A DNA stretch of 42,296 nucleotides, from contig JAIDFQ010000009.1 of NCBI GenBank assembly GCA_029054245.1, forward strand, positions 1 to 42,296, read 5' to 3'. The notes under the pieces are model-generated. The model searched no databases and had not been told where the DNA came from. It saw only the letters and a program-made list of their open reading frames with translations. Numbering within the stretch: the stretch's first letter is position 1; each line of letters opens with the position of its first letter. The position numbers and the translations under genes are program-made. Positions 31,526 through 40,007 of the stretch are shown piece after piece. This DNA is from Lachnospiraceae bacterium (GTDB lineage Bacteria; Bacillota; Clostridia; Lachnospirales; Lachnospiraceae).

Positions 31526-33241
31526 ATGTACATTAGCCAGATTAACGAAATAAATAATTATAGAAATCTATCGGGGCAAACAATTTCATTTGATGAGACA
31601 ATAAACTTTTTTATTGGAGAAAATAACATTGGTAAAACTAATATTCTGGAACTTATATATATTTTTTTAGGTACAGGAAAGTTTCAAGAGACTGATTTTA
31701 AGAATGTTTTGCAGCCTATTCAGATTAGCATAACGATAAAGTATGAAGCTGATGAGATAGGTTTTTTTGAAGATAATTTTAACATTGATAATAGTAATTC
31801 AATAACCCTTATTGCAAAGCAAGAATCTGTAGATGAGAGAATAAATTATTATCATGACACGCCAGTTCGAACAAAAATTAGTTCATCAGTTATTAGAAAG
31901 ATGAATGTTTTATATTATTATGCGCAACGAATGCCCTCTAAAGAAGTTGATTTCAGAAAAAGCAGTGGTTCTGGAAAGGTCTTGAATTATCTGATTCAAT
32001 ATAGCTTAGAGGCATCTGGAATACAAGAGAAGGATATTATAAAAAAGACAAAAATAAAAGGTGTCGTAGGCAATGTAAATAGGCAAATACGTAATCTAAA
32101 TTCTATTACAGGGGATAGAGTAAGTGCATATATCGATGCAGATGTAGATAAAATAGTATGTCGTATGTTGGGACTTGGAGATGAAAATGGGCGAGAATTA
32201 AATGAGCTTGGAGAAGGAATTCAATATGCTTTTAATATTTTATTGCAAATTATCGAAATAATATACAATGTAAAAATGACAAGAAAATTAGAGGATTTTG
32301 AAGATCGACTCATCAATAAAAATGGAAAAAATTTTTTTCCTTTATTTTTGGTGCTAGATGAACCAGAAATACATCAACACCCATATCGTCAAAGAAGTCT
32401 CATTAAGAAAATTAATACACTGATGAAAAATGAAAATAGCATGTTTATAAGTTTATTAAGGGATTTATTTGGTGTGGATGGACTTATCGGACAAATATTT
32501 ATTGCAACGCATTCACCTAATATTTTGCTAAATAATTATAAACAGTTTATCCGAATATTTCATACCATAGGACAGGGTGTAGAAATAGTTTCGGGTAGTT
32601 CGGTGAATCTTGACGATATATTATATAAGCATTTGTTGCATAACTTTTTATATTTAAAGGAGGCTATGTTTAGTAAATGCATACTTTTTGTTGAGGGTGA
32701 TACAGAAAATGGTGCTATGCCCGTTTTTGCAAAAAGAATGAAATTTGATTTTGATGAAAATGGTATTGGTGTTGTAAAGTTGGATGGAGCAGATAGTGTG
32801 GAAAATTGTATGAAACTCTATGATGCGTTCAAAATTAAATCTATAGCAATAATTGATAAGGACAAAAAGAATAGATATGCCCATATTGCTAATGTATTTT
32901 TTACAAAAGGAAATGATTTTGAAGAAGATGTGTATGATAATTTTACGCTTATTGATTATATGAGATACAATGATCATGTTGAAAACATAAATGCATTTGT
33001 TGGAATTTTAAAACGTTATGGAATAATTTTGGACATATCCTTATTTAAAACCGATCCAGATAGACTCGCGCTTAGCAAATCTCTACAGCAACAGATTATG
33101 ACAGATATAAAGGCTAGCGGATTGACTACTTTAAGGAAAACAAAGAATGCATCAAAGGCAACGTTGCTTGCTGAGTATGTAACAACAGTTCCAAAATCAT
33201 TTCAAAAAATTATTAATAAGCTGAAGGCAGAGGTTAAATGA
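31526..33241 (+). CDS. gajA: OLD-family ATPase-TOPRIM nuclease (Gabija GajA-like)
   Basis: 571 residues with an ABC-type ATPase split around the middle: Walker A GENNIGKTN at 31-39, a signature-like NELGEGIQ, Walker B LVLDEPEIHQHP and the FIATHSP switch His. A TOPRIM nuclease follows, with ILFVEGDTENGAMP (catalytic Glu) and AIIDKDKKNRY (the DxD aspartates). Length and order match GajA, which nicks phage DNA when nucleotides are depleted. The following gene is a UvrD-like helicase overlapping by four bases, the standard Gabija arrangement. Similar OLD pairs exist in other systems, so identity with Gabija is probable rather than proven. Confidence 0.85.
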   Translation: MYISQINEINNYRNLSGQTISFDETINFFIGENNIGKTNILELIYIFLGTGKFQETDFKNVLQPIQISITIKYEADEIGFFEDNFNIDNSNSITLIAKQESVDERINYYHDTPVRTKISSSVIRKMNVLYYYAQRMPSKEVDFRKSSGSGKVLNYLIQYSLEASGIQEKDIIKKTKIKGVVGNVNRQIRNLNSITGDRVSAYIDADVDKIVCRMLGLGDENGRELNELGEGIQYAFNILLQIIEIIYNVKMTRKLEDFEDRLINKNGKNFFPLFLVLDEPEIHQHPYRQRSLIKKINTLMKNENSMFISLLRDLFGVDGLIGQIFIATHSPNILLNNYKQFIRIFHTIGQGVEIVSGSSVNLDDILYKHLLHNFLYLKEAMFSKCILFVEGDTENGAMPVFAKRMKFDFDENGIGVVKLDGADSVENCMKLYDAFKIKSIAIIDKDKKNRYAHIANVFFTKGNDFEEDVYDNFTLIDYMRYNDHVENINAFVGILKRYGIILDISLFKTDPDRLALSKSLQQQIMTDIKASGLTTLRKTKNASKATLLAEYVTTVPKSFQKIINKLKAEVK

Positions 33242-35007
33242 TGGAACTTGAAAAGATTATTAAAAGTAAACATTCTGGTGATAATGATCATTTAGAATTC
33301 ATTTTTTCAAATGATCAAAAGATTATTGTGACTGCACCAGCTGGTTGTGGCAAGACGACAGCAATGATAAGCAAAATTGCAAGGGAATTAGGTACGGGGA
33401 AAATACCGGCAAATAAGAAAGTGCTTGCTATGACCTTTAGTGTCAATGCGGCAATGAAAATAAAAGATTCATTAAAAGAACTATTACCGGTTCTTGTTGA
33501 AAATAGTGAACAGTATATTTCCAAAGTTGATGTTGCGAATTATCATAATTTTGCAATGAAGCTATTATTTAAGCATGGATACGCTTTGAATAAGGAATTT
33601 GTTAGTTTAAATGATTTTGTAATAGTAGATGATCGAAGTGATATTCTTGATAGATATATTACAAGTTCGGATAGTGATAAATTAATTGCTTTAGATGATG
33701 CATTAAAAGCATCTGACGAGAGCAGGTTGAAAGATGTAGTTGATGATTATTGGGAGGTTTTAAATGAAAAATTGATTTCTAATCATGTCATTACATATAA
33801 TGGATTATTGGTTTCGGCTATAAAGCTACTTATGAAAAAGCAGGTGTCAAATTTCTATAAAGAATATTATAGAATGGTTATCATTGATGAATTTCAAGAT
33901 ACAAATTTATTAGGGTATTGGCTTGTAAATAAACTTATAGGAGATAATATTGTGATTTTTTTAGGTGACAATATCCAGAAAATTTACGGATTTCTGGGTG
34001 CAGTTAATGAGATATTTGAAAAGTATAAAGAGAAATACCCTATTAAAGAAATAGAATTCCATAATAATTATAGATTTAAAAATAATTTAAAAATGAAAAA
34101 ACTGGACAAGCTGATTAGATCCTACGGAGATACTTATGCTCCATCAGAATTAACGGCGTTTGTTAATTTGAAACATCTTAATGATGATTCAGAGGAAGAC
34201 GACTTTATTGTGGAAGGAATTAATAAAATTGTTGGTGATACAGATGATAAAGTGGCTGTATTAGTTCGTGTCGGAAATCAAGCAGACTCGATAGCCGAAA
34301 AACTTGATGAAAAGAATATAAAGTATTTTAATGCTTTGTTTAAAGAAACCGATGTGGAGTTCATAAAATTTTATAAAATTGCAATTGAGGAATTTCATAA
34401 CGCAACAGGTAATTCGGGTAAAGTGGTTCAAAGAGATTTACAGAATTGCTTACAGGCAGTCCAAAAAAGGAAGAATGAAATATATACCAGTGTAAATAGG
34501 AAATTTGTTTATGATGCGATGTATCAGCTGTTGGAAGTTCTTTTCACGGAGTCCAAGAGGTGGGAGGGAACTTCAAAAGATAGATACGAAAATATAGATT
34601 TTGTATTGTGTAGTAATGGTTTAAGACATATGATGGAATATATCGAAGAAACGGTTGTATTAACTACAATACATGCCTCCAAAGGACTGGAATGGGATTA
34701 TGTTATTGTTCCTAGAATGAATGCATATGCATTTCCAAATAGTTTTATGTGTAGACCATGTAGGGATGCATATAGTTGTAATTATGGTATCAATTATTGC
34801 AATTTTACATTTGGCATGGAAATGAAAAAGGCATTCAAGGAGGAAATCAGCGTATTTTATGTTGCAATGACAAGAGCTAAGAAAAATGTTTTTTTGACAG
34901 TCAATACAGGATTTAATCAATGGAATTATAAAAAACAAACGAGTTGCCTTATTGGTTTACAAGGACTAAAGCTAGTTGATTATGAATGGAATAACGTAAT
35001 TGAATAA
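33238..35007 (+). CDS. gajB: UvrD/PcrA-like helicase (Gabija GajB-like)
   Basis: 589 residues of superfamily 1 helicase: Walker A VTAPAGCGKTT (about 31-41), Walker B VIIDEFQDTNLLGYW, motif III LGDNIQKIYGFLGA, a VLTTIHASKGLEWDYVIV stretch of motif V and FYVAMTRAKKNVFLTV of motif VI. GajB partners GajA and senses DNA ends formed during phage infection. It is somewhat longer than the characterised GajB of about 494 residues. A Cys-rich loop (CRPCRDAYSCNYGINYC) near the end may bind a metal and is unusual. Confidence 0.83.
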   Translation: MMELEKIIKSKHSGDNDHLEFIFSNDQKIIVTAPAGCGKTTAMISKIARELGTGKIPANKKVLAMTFSVNAAMKIKDSLKELLPVLVENSEQYISKVDVANYHNFAMKLLFKHGYALNKEFVSLNDFVIVDDRSDILDRYITSSDSDKLIALDDALKASDESRLKDVVDDYWEVLNEKLISNHVITYNGLLVSAIKLLMKKQVSNFYKEYYRMVIIDEFQDTNLLGYWLVNKLIGDNIVIFLGDNIQKIYGFLGAVNEIFEKYKEKYPIKEIEFHNNYRFKNNLKMKKLDKLIRSYGDTYAPSELTAFVNLKHLNDDSEEDDFIVEGINKIVGDTDDKVAVLVRVGNQADSIAEKLDEKNIKYFNALFKETDVEFIKFYKIAIEEFHNATGNSGKVVQRDLQNCLQAVQKRKNEIYTSVNRKFVYDAMYQLLEVLFTESKRWEGTSKDRYENIDFVLCSNGLRHMMEYIEETVVLTTIHASKGLEWDYVIVPRMNAYAFPNSFMCRPCRDAYSCNYGINYCNFTFGMEMKKAFKEEISVFYVAMTRAKKNVFLTVNTGFNQWNYKKQTSCLIGLQGLKLVDYEWNNVIE

Positions 35008-35094
35008 CCATTATGAAACTATCGAAAAAATTGTATGAGAGATAATTGTAAATGTATATAATAAATGTATGTCAATAGGAAGTAGGTGAAGAGT

Positions 35095-36462
35095 ATGCCG
35101 GAACATCAGACAATAGAATGGAAAGAATCATGGCATGATGAGTTTTTAGAGTGGATCTGCGGATATGCAAACGCATATGGCGGAACGCTTTATATTGGCA
35201 AGAATGACAATGGAGATGTTGTTGGACTTAGCGATAAAGATAGAAAAAAGCTATTGGAGTCTATTCCAAATAAGATTACAGATACAATGGGCATTGTAGC
35301 GGATGTCAATCTGCTATATGAGGGAAAACTGCAATATATTGAAATTATTGTGGACAAGTACCCTTCCCTCATCAGCTATCATGGCAAATACTTTTACCGC
35401 TCCGGCAGCACTATGAGAGTGATAACAGGGAAAGAACTGGATAAAGCGATTCTGAAATCGCAAGGTAGAACATGGGACGGTATGCCGATACCCAAATTAC
35501 AGGTAACGGATTTAAGGAGAGAGGCGATTGAGCTATTTAAGGAAAAGGCTCTGAGAAGGCACAGACTGACGGAAGAAGAAACAAGAGTTGATGATACCAT
35601 ACTGATGGAGAACCTTCATCTGTTTGATGAAGAAGGGTATCTGATCAGAGCGGCAATGCTTGCCTTTTATAAAGATCCGGAGAAATGGGTTACAGGTTCT
35701 TATATCAAGATTGGTTATTTTGGCACTTCTGATTCTGATTTGAAATATCAGGACGAGGTACATGGTTCTCTGATTGAACAGATTGATAAGACGGTTGATT
35801 TGGTTTATACGAAATATCTAAAAGCTTTGATTTATTATGATGGGATTCAGAGGATTGAGCAGTTTATGTTTCCACAGGAAGCATTTCGTGAGATATTGCT
35901 GAATGCGGTGGTTCACAAGGATTATAGTGCCTGCAACCCGATTCAGATTAGCGTATATGAGGGTAAAATATATATCTGGAATGATGGAGAGATGCCGTCC
36001 GAGCTGGACTCAACGGAGAAGCTATTTGAAAAGCATTCTTCTAAGCCGTATAATCCTAAGCTGGCAAATGTTTTCTTTAAGAGTGGTATGATAGAGGCAT
36101 GGGGCAGAGGGTTTGACAAAATCAAGGAGGCATGTGTAAAGTACGATGGACGCCTGCCGGAATACAATATCAGTGCATCTGGAATTATGGTGCTTTGTAA
36201 GGCGTGTGATAAGTATTTGGAATTACTGCATGATGAACTACATCTTGTTCAAAATGAACAAGATGATGAACAGGATATAGTTAAAGCTATTATTGCTTTT
36301 TGTGCAGAACCTAAATCAGCAAAAGAAATCGTAGAAAAATTTGCTTTTCCCAATAGACTATACCTTAAAAGGCATTTTCTTGATGAAATGTTAATGAAAA
36401 GAAAATTGAAGATGACATTGCCTGATAAACCATCAAGCAGAAATCAAAAGTATTATTCTTAA
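35095..36462 (+). CDS. Schlafen/AlbA_2-domain protein with HATPase_c_4 (DNA-binding regulator-like)
   Basis: 456 residues. The N-terminal AlbA_2 (Schlafen) domain opens with EHQTIEWKESWHDEFLEWICGYANAYGGTLYIG and continues with YYRSGSTM-like text. The middle and C-terminal part shows the GHKL-like HATPase_c_4 motifs FREILLNAVVHKDYS and GMIEAWGRGFDKIKEAC. A winged-helix-like end follows. Such proteins are annotated as ATP-dependent RecG-like or transcriptional regulators and occur in many defence islands; biochemical activity is unproven. The ATG at 35095 follows AGTAGGTG. It is 87 bases after gajB, possibly with its own promoter. Confidence 0.8.
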   Translation: MPEHQTIEWKESWHDEFLEWICGYANAYGGTLYIGKNDNGDVVGLSDKDRKKLLESIPNKITDTMGIVADVNLLYEGKLQYIEIIVDKYPSLISYHGKYFYRSGSTMRVITGKELDKAILKSQGRTWDGMPIPKLQVTDLRREAIELFKEKALRRHRLTEEETRVDDTILMENLHLFDEEGYLIRAAMLAFYKDPEKWVTGSYIKIGYFGTSDSDLKYQDEVHGSLIEQIDKTVDLVYTKYLKALIYYDGIQRIEQFMFPQEAFREILLNAVVHKDYSACNPIQISVYEGKIYIWNDGEMPSELDSTEKLFEKHSSKPYNPKLANVFFKSGMIEAWGRGFDKIKEACVKYDGRLPEYNISASGIMVLCKACDKYLELLHDELHLVQNEQDDEQDIVKAIIAFCAEPKSAKEIVEKFAFPNRLYLKRHFLDEMLMKRKLKMTLPDKPSSRNQKYYS

Positions 36463-36505
36463 GAAATTATCTTGTTCATTATCCTATTCAAAGTGAACAA
36501 GATAA
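36241..36505 (+). repeat. Duplicated ATCTTGTTCA dyad at the AlbA_2 gene end
   Basis: CATCTTGTTCA (36241-36251) pairs with TGAACAAGATG (36255-36265) inside the gene. A near copy, TTATCTTGTTCA (36467-36478) with TGAACAAGATAA (36494-36505), lies just past its stop and is followed by the same GAGCAGGATAT-like text. The segment appears to have been duplicated and partly broken. Confidence 0.6.
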
Positions 36506-36770
36506 TGAGCAGGATATGAATTTAAGGAAAATGGAAATTTGCTACACGCGTGTAGCGAATTGGATAGAGTGGGGAATAAGTATTATAGAACATCGATTGA
36601 AAGAATTATGGAGCAGTAAAAGTTAATGTGACTAATCATGACCAAAATGGTTATGATGTGGTAATGATGCAAAGGAAAACGTGAATTGGCTACACGCATG
36701 TAGCCAATTTTAATAACACGGACTTCTTTAAAAAGTTGCGACGTGTCGCAACTTTTGGCAAAATTTCTTC
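36506..36770. other. Gene-free stretch with three strong palindromes
   Basis: GCTACACGCGTGTAGC (36541-36556); an 11-bp stem AATTGGCTACA/TGTAGCCAATT (36684-36709), followed by TT; and a 12-bp stem AAAAGTTGCGAC/GTCGCAACTTTT (36731-36756). The last two resemble terminators. A frame continuing NEQD-rich text past the AlbA_2 stop to about 36627 may be a degraded coding end. No real gene is seen. Confidence 0.5.
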
Positions 36771-36790
36771 TTGGGTACAATTTGGGTACA
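36771..36790 (+). repeat. Paired GGGTACA repeats at the right end of island A
   Basis: TTGGGTACA followed by ATTTGGGTACA, matching the left-end pair near 13805. It lies about 100 bases before the EFE-stop copy at 36893. Confidence 0.5.
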
Positions 36791-36820
36791 CCAGTTTTGA
36801 TACCATATAAACAAGAAATA

Positions 36821-36848
36821 AAAACGTATCAAAATGATACGGTTTTGC
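36821..36848. terminator. Bidirectional terminator-like hairpin
   Basis: AAAACGTATCA and TGATACGGTTTT pair around an AAA loop with one bulged base. A- and T-runs on either side allow termination in both directions. Confidence 0.6.
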
Positions 36849-36892
36849 AAGAAAAATTAATGTAAAAAAGGACTTGCAACGAGCAGGAAAAA

Positions 36893-36904
36893 GAGTTCGA
36901 GTAA
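36893..36904 (+). repeat. guaA 3'-end copy 2
   Basis: GAGTTCGAGTAA, reading EFE-stop, shares its first 10 bases exactly with the guaA end. It is the candidate attR of island A. Confidence 0.45.
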
Positions 36905-36967
36905 GTTGCAGGTGCGTCAGAATATATTGCAAGGGCATTTTCATATTATTTTGATAATAAATAAATG

Positions 36968-36996
36968 TGCGGAGTAGGAAACTGCTCCGCATTTTC
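36968..36996 (+). terminator. Terminator-like hairpin
   Basis: TGCGGAG (36968-36974) pairs with CTCCGCA (36985-36991), followed by TTTTCT. Confidence 0.65.
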
Positions 36997-37089
36997 TATG
37001 AAATGTGGATGAATTTTATTAACTGGCATGGTATAATATTTTGTGTTACTGAGAGCGACAAATTTGAAGTTTATTGAAGGATTGTACGA

Positions 37090-37629
37090 ATGTTTTTATA
37101 TCATTATTACGATGCAAAAATAGGACCATTTAAAAATATATCGGATTTATCTGTAGATGATGCCAAGCAATTACTAGATGAAATTAGGAAAGAAAGACCG
37201 GATTGCCAATGTGCAAAAAGACAAGAAAGTTATGTAGAAGATAGAATATATTATGAAGATATTTTGAGGAATGAGTTCCAAAAAAAGGGTGGAAGAATAG
37301 ATAGACGAATTCCGCATTATATGGTAGTAGAACATAGTACTTGGCTGGAAACTTGGTATGAGAATTCATCATTTGTGAGAATCCCTATTGAGGAATTTGA
37401 TATTTCTACTTTATCGTTCACTTATGGTGATTCCCATCCTACGTTTAGTTCTAGAGTAAATGATGGAAAAGAATATCGAAAAAAGTTATATAAATACAAC
37501 GAAATACTAAAAATAATAGAAAAGTATGGATTACCACAAGAATGGAATAATGACGGGAAATATGGTCCGGAAAGATATATTGAAGTTCATGTGTGGAGTG
37601 ATGAAACTATTAAAAAGTATATGATATAA
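37090..37629 (+). CDS. Hypothetical protein of mobile-element flanks
   Basis: A 179-residue soluble protein with no recognised catalytic motif. It begins MFLYHYYDAKIGPF, has a charged helix (DAKQLLDEIRKERPD), then PHYMVVEHSTWLETWYEN, SFTYGDSHPTF and a C-terminal RYIEVHVWSDETIKKY. I have no functional family for it. It stands alone in the roughly 0.9 kb between two guaA-end copies, so it may be cargo of a small or collapsed island. A TTTATTGAAGGA stretch precedes the start; the ribosome site GAAGGA is 7 bases away. Confidence 0.65.
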   Translation: MFLYHYYDAKIGPFKNISDLSVDDAKQLLDEIRKERPDCQCAKRQESYVEDRIYYEDILRNEFQKKGGRIDRRIPHYMVVEHSTWLETWYENSSFVRIPIEEFDISTLSFTYGDSHPTFSSRVNDGKEYRKKLYKYNEILKIIEKYGLPQEWNNDGKYGPERYIEVHVWSDETIKKYMI

Positions 37630-37832
37630 GCAATGCAAAATTTCAGTTTGACTTTCTGATTTTTTAACAAAAGAAGTTGATTTATTTTCTGCCTCTGGTA
37701 TAATAATGCACGGCAACACTTTGGCAACAGAAAATCAGTAAGCCAAAATAAATTGTGTAATTGAAGTAAAGAAATCGGCATTTTTAGAATAAAACTTAAA
37801 TAAAACAGTTTAAGTTGAGAGACAAAATTGCC

Positions 37833-37844
37833 GAGTTCGAATAG
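37833..37844 (+). repeat. guaA 3'-end copy 3
   Basis: GAGTTCGAATAG again reads EFE-stop. It is followed by a terminator and paired repeats, as at the true guaA end. Confidence 0.45.
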
Positions 37845-37851
37845 TAAACAG

Positions 37852-37892
37852 AAAGCCGGGAAGGCGCATAAATAGCGGACTTTCCGGCTTTT
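37852..37892 (+). terminator. Terminator after guaA-end copy 3
   Basis: AAAGCCGGGAA and TTTCCGGCTTTT form a stem around a 20-base loop, ending in T's. Confidence 0.65.
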
Positions 37893-37903
37893 AATGTGAG
37901 GCG

Positions 37904-37921
37904 TGATACCTTTTTGATACC
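37904..37921 (+). repeat. Paired TGATACC repeats at the left end of island C
   Basis: TGATACC, TTTT, TGATACC: the same 11-base period as the GGGTAC pairs of island A and at the same place relative to the terminator. Probable integrase arm sites. Confidence 0.45.
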
Positions 37922-37936
37922 TAAAAATGTATAAGT

Positions 37937-38854
37937 TCATATAGATTTTATCTGAGCATCTATCATAGGTAAAGATAAATTGAAAAATTTGGCGAGAATA
38001 ATTTTGCGAGTCAAATCTAAAGTATACTTATATTCTTCTATGTATTGTTCAAATTCTATATTATCACCATGTGCAATTCTATTTCTCATATTAACAATTT
38101 TAGAAAGTTTATCGCAATCAATGTCTATATTAGACTTTTGTGAGAACCAAATTATTTTATGATATACGCCATCAAAAACAGATTCAAAAAGTACATTATC
38201 TATTTTTCCACAAATATCTAATAGTCTATCAGAAGTAGTTCGTATCCCATATGAATTGGTTAAAATGGAAGCTACATATTGTTGCAATGAAGAAGAACCT
38301 CTATTAATATGGTTTTTTTCAATGTAGAAATCGTCTTTTACAATTATTTCAATGATTTTGAAAAATGTAAAAAAGGCATCCTCACAATTGTTTTCATCAA
38401 AAAGGTAGTTTAGCTTTGTTCCAGTAGAAAATAAATGCAATGTGTTTTCAAGTAGTTTTCTTTTTGTTCGAATGTGTTGATATGCATTTTCAGTAGCTTG
38501 AATATTTAACATTTTCTTCTTGCTTAGATTTACGTCAATAAAAGGGAGTGAACTTTCAACGCTTTCGTTTATTACTCCAGTTATCTCGTAGGGTGCTCCA
38601 GTTAAGAAAGTGAAAAATTCTAAAGCATGTAGTATTCTTTCGGTAGCCTCCTTTTTATTTCTATTTTGTTGGTAGTAGCTAATGGTCAGTGAATCAGAAA
38701 GAATGAATGAGTGGTCATGATTTTTTTTGATACGAAAGTAACAACCACCGATTATAAAATCCATATTTTCTCTTAATTTTATCTGAAAATGCAGAGTATC
38801 TATAGCACCAATAGAATCTACAATTTCTGAAAGTATTTGATATTTGTAGTACAT
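37937..38854 (-). CDS. HEPN-motif protein of unknown function
   Basis: A 305-residue protein. The C-terminal half is helical and contains MRNRIAHGD (about residues 265-273), which fits the HEPN ribonuclease motif R-x4-6-H. HEPN proteins in islands are commonly toxins or abortive-infection RNases. The N-terminal half is mixed alpha/beta and unrecognised. The start at 38854 follows AAGGAGAT; the longer reading to 38965 would run into the Xre gene and lacks a ribosome site. It is probably cotranscribed with the Xre regulator 13 bases upstream. Confidence 0.6.
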   Translation of the reverse strand: MYYKYQILSEIVDSIGAIDTLHFQIKLRENMDFIIGGCYFRIKKNHDHSFILSDSLTISYYQQNRNKKEATERILHALEFFTFLTGAPYEITGVINESVESSLPFIDVNLSKKKMLNIQATENAYQHIRTKRKLLENTLHLFSTGTKLNYLFDENNCEDAFFTFFKIIEIIVKDDFYIEKNHINRGSSSLQQYVASILTNSYGIRTTSDRLLDICGKIDNVLFESVFDGVYHKIIWFSQKSNIDIDCDKLSKIVNMRNRIAHGDNIEFEQYIEEYKYTLDLTRKIILAKFFNLSLPMIDAQIKSI

Positions 38855-38867
38855 ACAAAATCTCCTT

Positions 38868-39446
38868 TTAGTAATTTCTTTTCCACTTATAACTATTATT
38901 TTTCTTATCGTTTCCTTTTTCATCAACCTTACTGCTCGTAGCAGGCCAGTTGATTTTCCACTCAAAATACTCGTCCTCGGAAATTTCTCCGCTTTTCAAC
39001 TGCTCTTTCCGCAGACACCATTCACGCATGAAATCATTGACTAACCCATATTCTAGCCACATACCTACCGGGGCATGAGCAGGCCAATCATCATTATCAT
39101 AGTAACGCACCGATTTATCATCAGAAGCATTGCATTTGCCGGGATTACGGACAAGCTGAAATAAATGGATTGTGCTGCGGTCGTCTTCGTCAAGCCAAAG
39201 GAATGTGAGCATAATATCCTCGGCACAACCGGGAGTGACACCAATAAAATGGATATAATTGACGTTCAGTATCTTTGCCATTTCCATTAAAGTGTTGTTT
39301 TTGGGAACACGATAACCGGATTCATACTGTGCGATACGAACATCGGCATTGCGTTCCTCATATCCCAATTTCAAGCCTAGTTCACGCTGTGTTAAGCCCC
39401 GGAACGTGCGTATTCTCTTTATCCGTTCTCCTAATACCATAATCAT
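38868..39446 (-). CDS. Xre-family regulator of island C
   Basis: 192 residues: an N-terminal Xre HTH (GERIKRIRTFRGLTQRELGLKLG... to VPKNNTLMEMAKIL) and a longer C-terminal region with many acidic and Trp residues. It corresponds in position to the island A repressor. The start follows AGAAAGGA. An ATG two codons inward is also possible. Confidence 0.8.
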   Translation of the reverse strand: MIMVLGERIKRIRTFRGLTQRELGLKLGYEERNADVRIAQYESGYRVPKNNTLMEMAKILNVNYIHFIGVTPGCAEDIMLTFLWLDEDDRSTIHLFQLVRNPGKCNASDDKSVRYYDNDDWPAHAPVGMWLEYGLVNDFMREWCLRKEQLKSGEISEDEYFEWKINWPATSSKVDEKGNDKKNNSYKWKRNY

Positions 39447-39462
39447 GTGTCCTTTCTGAAAA

Positions 39463-39969
39463 TTAGAATAATTGTTTTGAAACTATCATGTTACATCTGC
39501 TCCACAACTCGCTTTTATATGGAAATACATCTTTATCAATATTTCTTTCAACAAAGCCGATTTTTTCATAACATAGCTTTGCTAATGCGTTTTCATTGAA
39601 AACATTTAGTTGAACCGCATTTGCCCCGATTATCTGAAAGGCATATTGCAAAGCCAGATTCAGCATTTCTTTTCCGTAACCTTTTCCACGTTTCGTTCTA
39701 TCAACAATTACAAATTTAAGAAAGCCGATATTGTCTGCTGTGTTGACAGAATAACAAAAGAAGCCTACTGCCTGTCCGCTGTTTTCAGTTGCTACATAAG
39801 CACTGTCCGTCCAGTCCATTGCATTTTTCTCTAATAAATCATGGAAAGATTTTGGTGTCATGGGGTATGGCAAAAGATTTGCACACCAAAAGGCATGGGT
39901 TCTTTCGTTATCAATCCATTTTGATACATATTCGTAATCTTTGCTTGGTATATACGGTCGGATTCTCAT
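39463..39969 (-). CDS. GNAT-family N-acetyltransferase
   Basis: 168 residues of a GNAT fold: IRPYIPSKDYEYVSKWI at the start, the acetyl-CoA motif in VDRTKRGKGYGKEML (about residues 95-109), then AVQLNVFNENALAKLCYEKIGF. This last strand-helix resembles RimI-like enzymes. Substrate unknown. It follows AAAGGACATTCC and lies in the leftward cargo block. Confidence 0.85.
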   Translation of the reverse strand: MRIRPYIPSKDYEYVSKWIDNERTHAFWCANLLPYPMTPKSFHDLLEKNAMDWTDSAYVATENSGQAVGFFCYSVNTADNIGFLKFVIVDRTKRGKGYGKEMLNLALQYAFQIIGANAVQLNVFNENALAKLCYEKIGFVERNIDKDVFPYKSELWSRCNMIVSKQLF

Positions 39970-40007
39970 AAATGGAATGTCCTTTCTCCAATTTATTTAA
40001 AAATTTG

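Larger units (their letters stand above)
13741..36904 (+). mobile_element. Island A: mobilizable genomic island at the guaA 3' end
   Basis: About 23 kb between the guaA end and the next EFE-stop copy. It carries an intact tyrosine integrase with excisionase and Xre repressor, MobC/MobV mobilization genes with an oriT-like region, primase and VirE-like proteins, ParM/ParR-like partition and a large defence block. No type IV secretion genes are present, so it would need a helper element to transfer. Paired GGGTAC repeats mark both ends. The right boundary is less certain than the left. Confidence 0.65.

Noticed and set aside
37587-37940. 117-codon minus-strand frame overlapping the end of the 37090-37629 gene
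   Set aside because: It covers a guaA-end copy and a terminator hairpin, has no ribosome site and has a composition expected from AT-rich non-coding DNA.
38854-38965. Longer N-terminus for the HEPN-motif protein
   Set aside because: It would overlap the Xre gene and lacks a ribosome site, while AAGGAGAT precedes the ATG at 38854.
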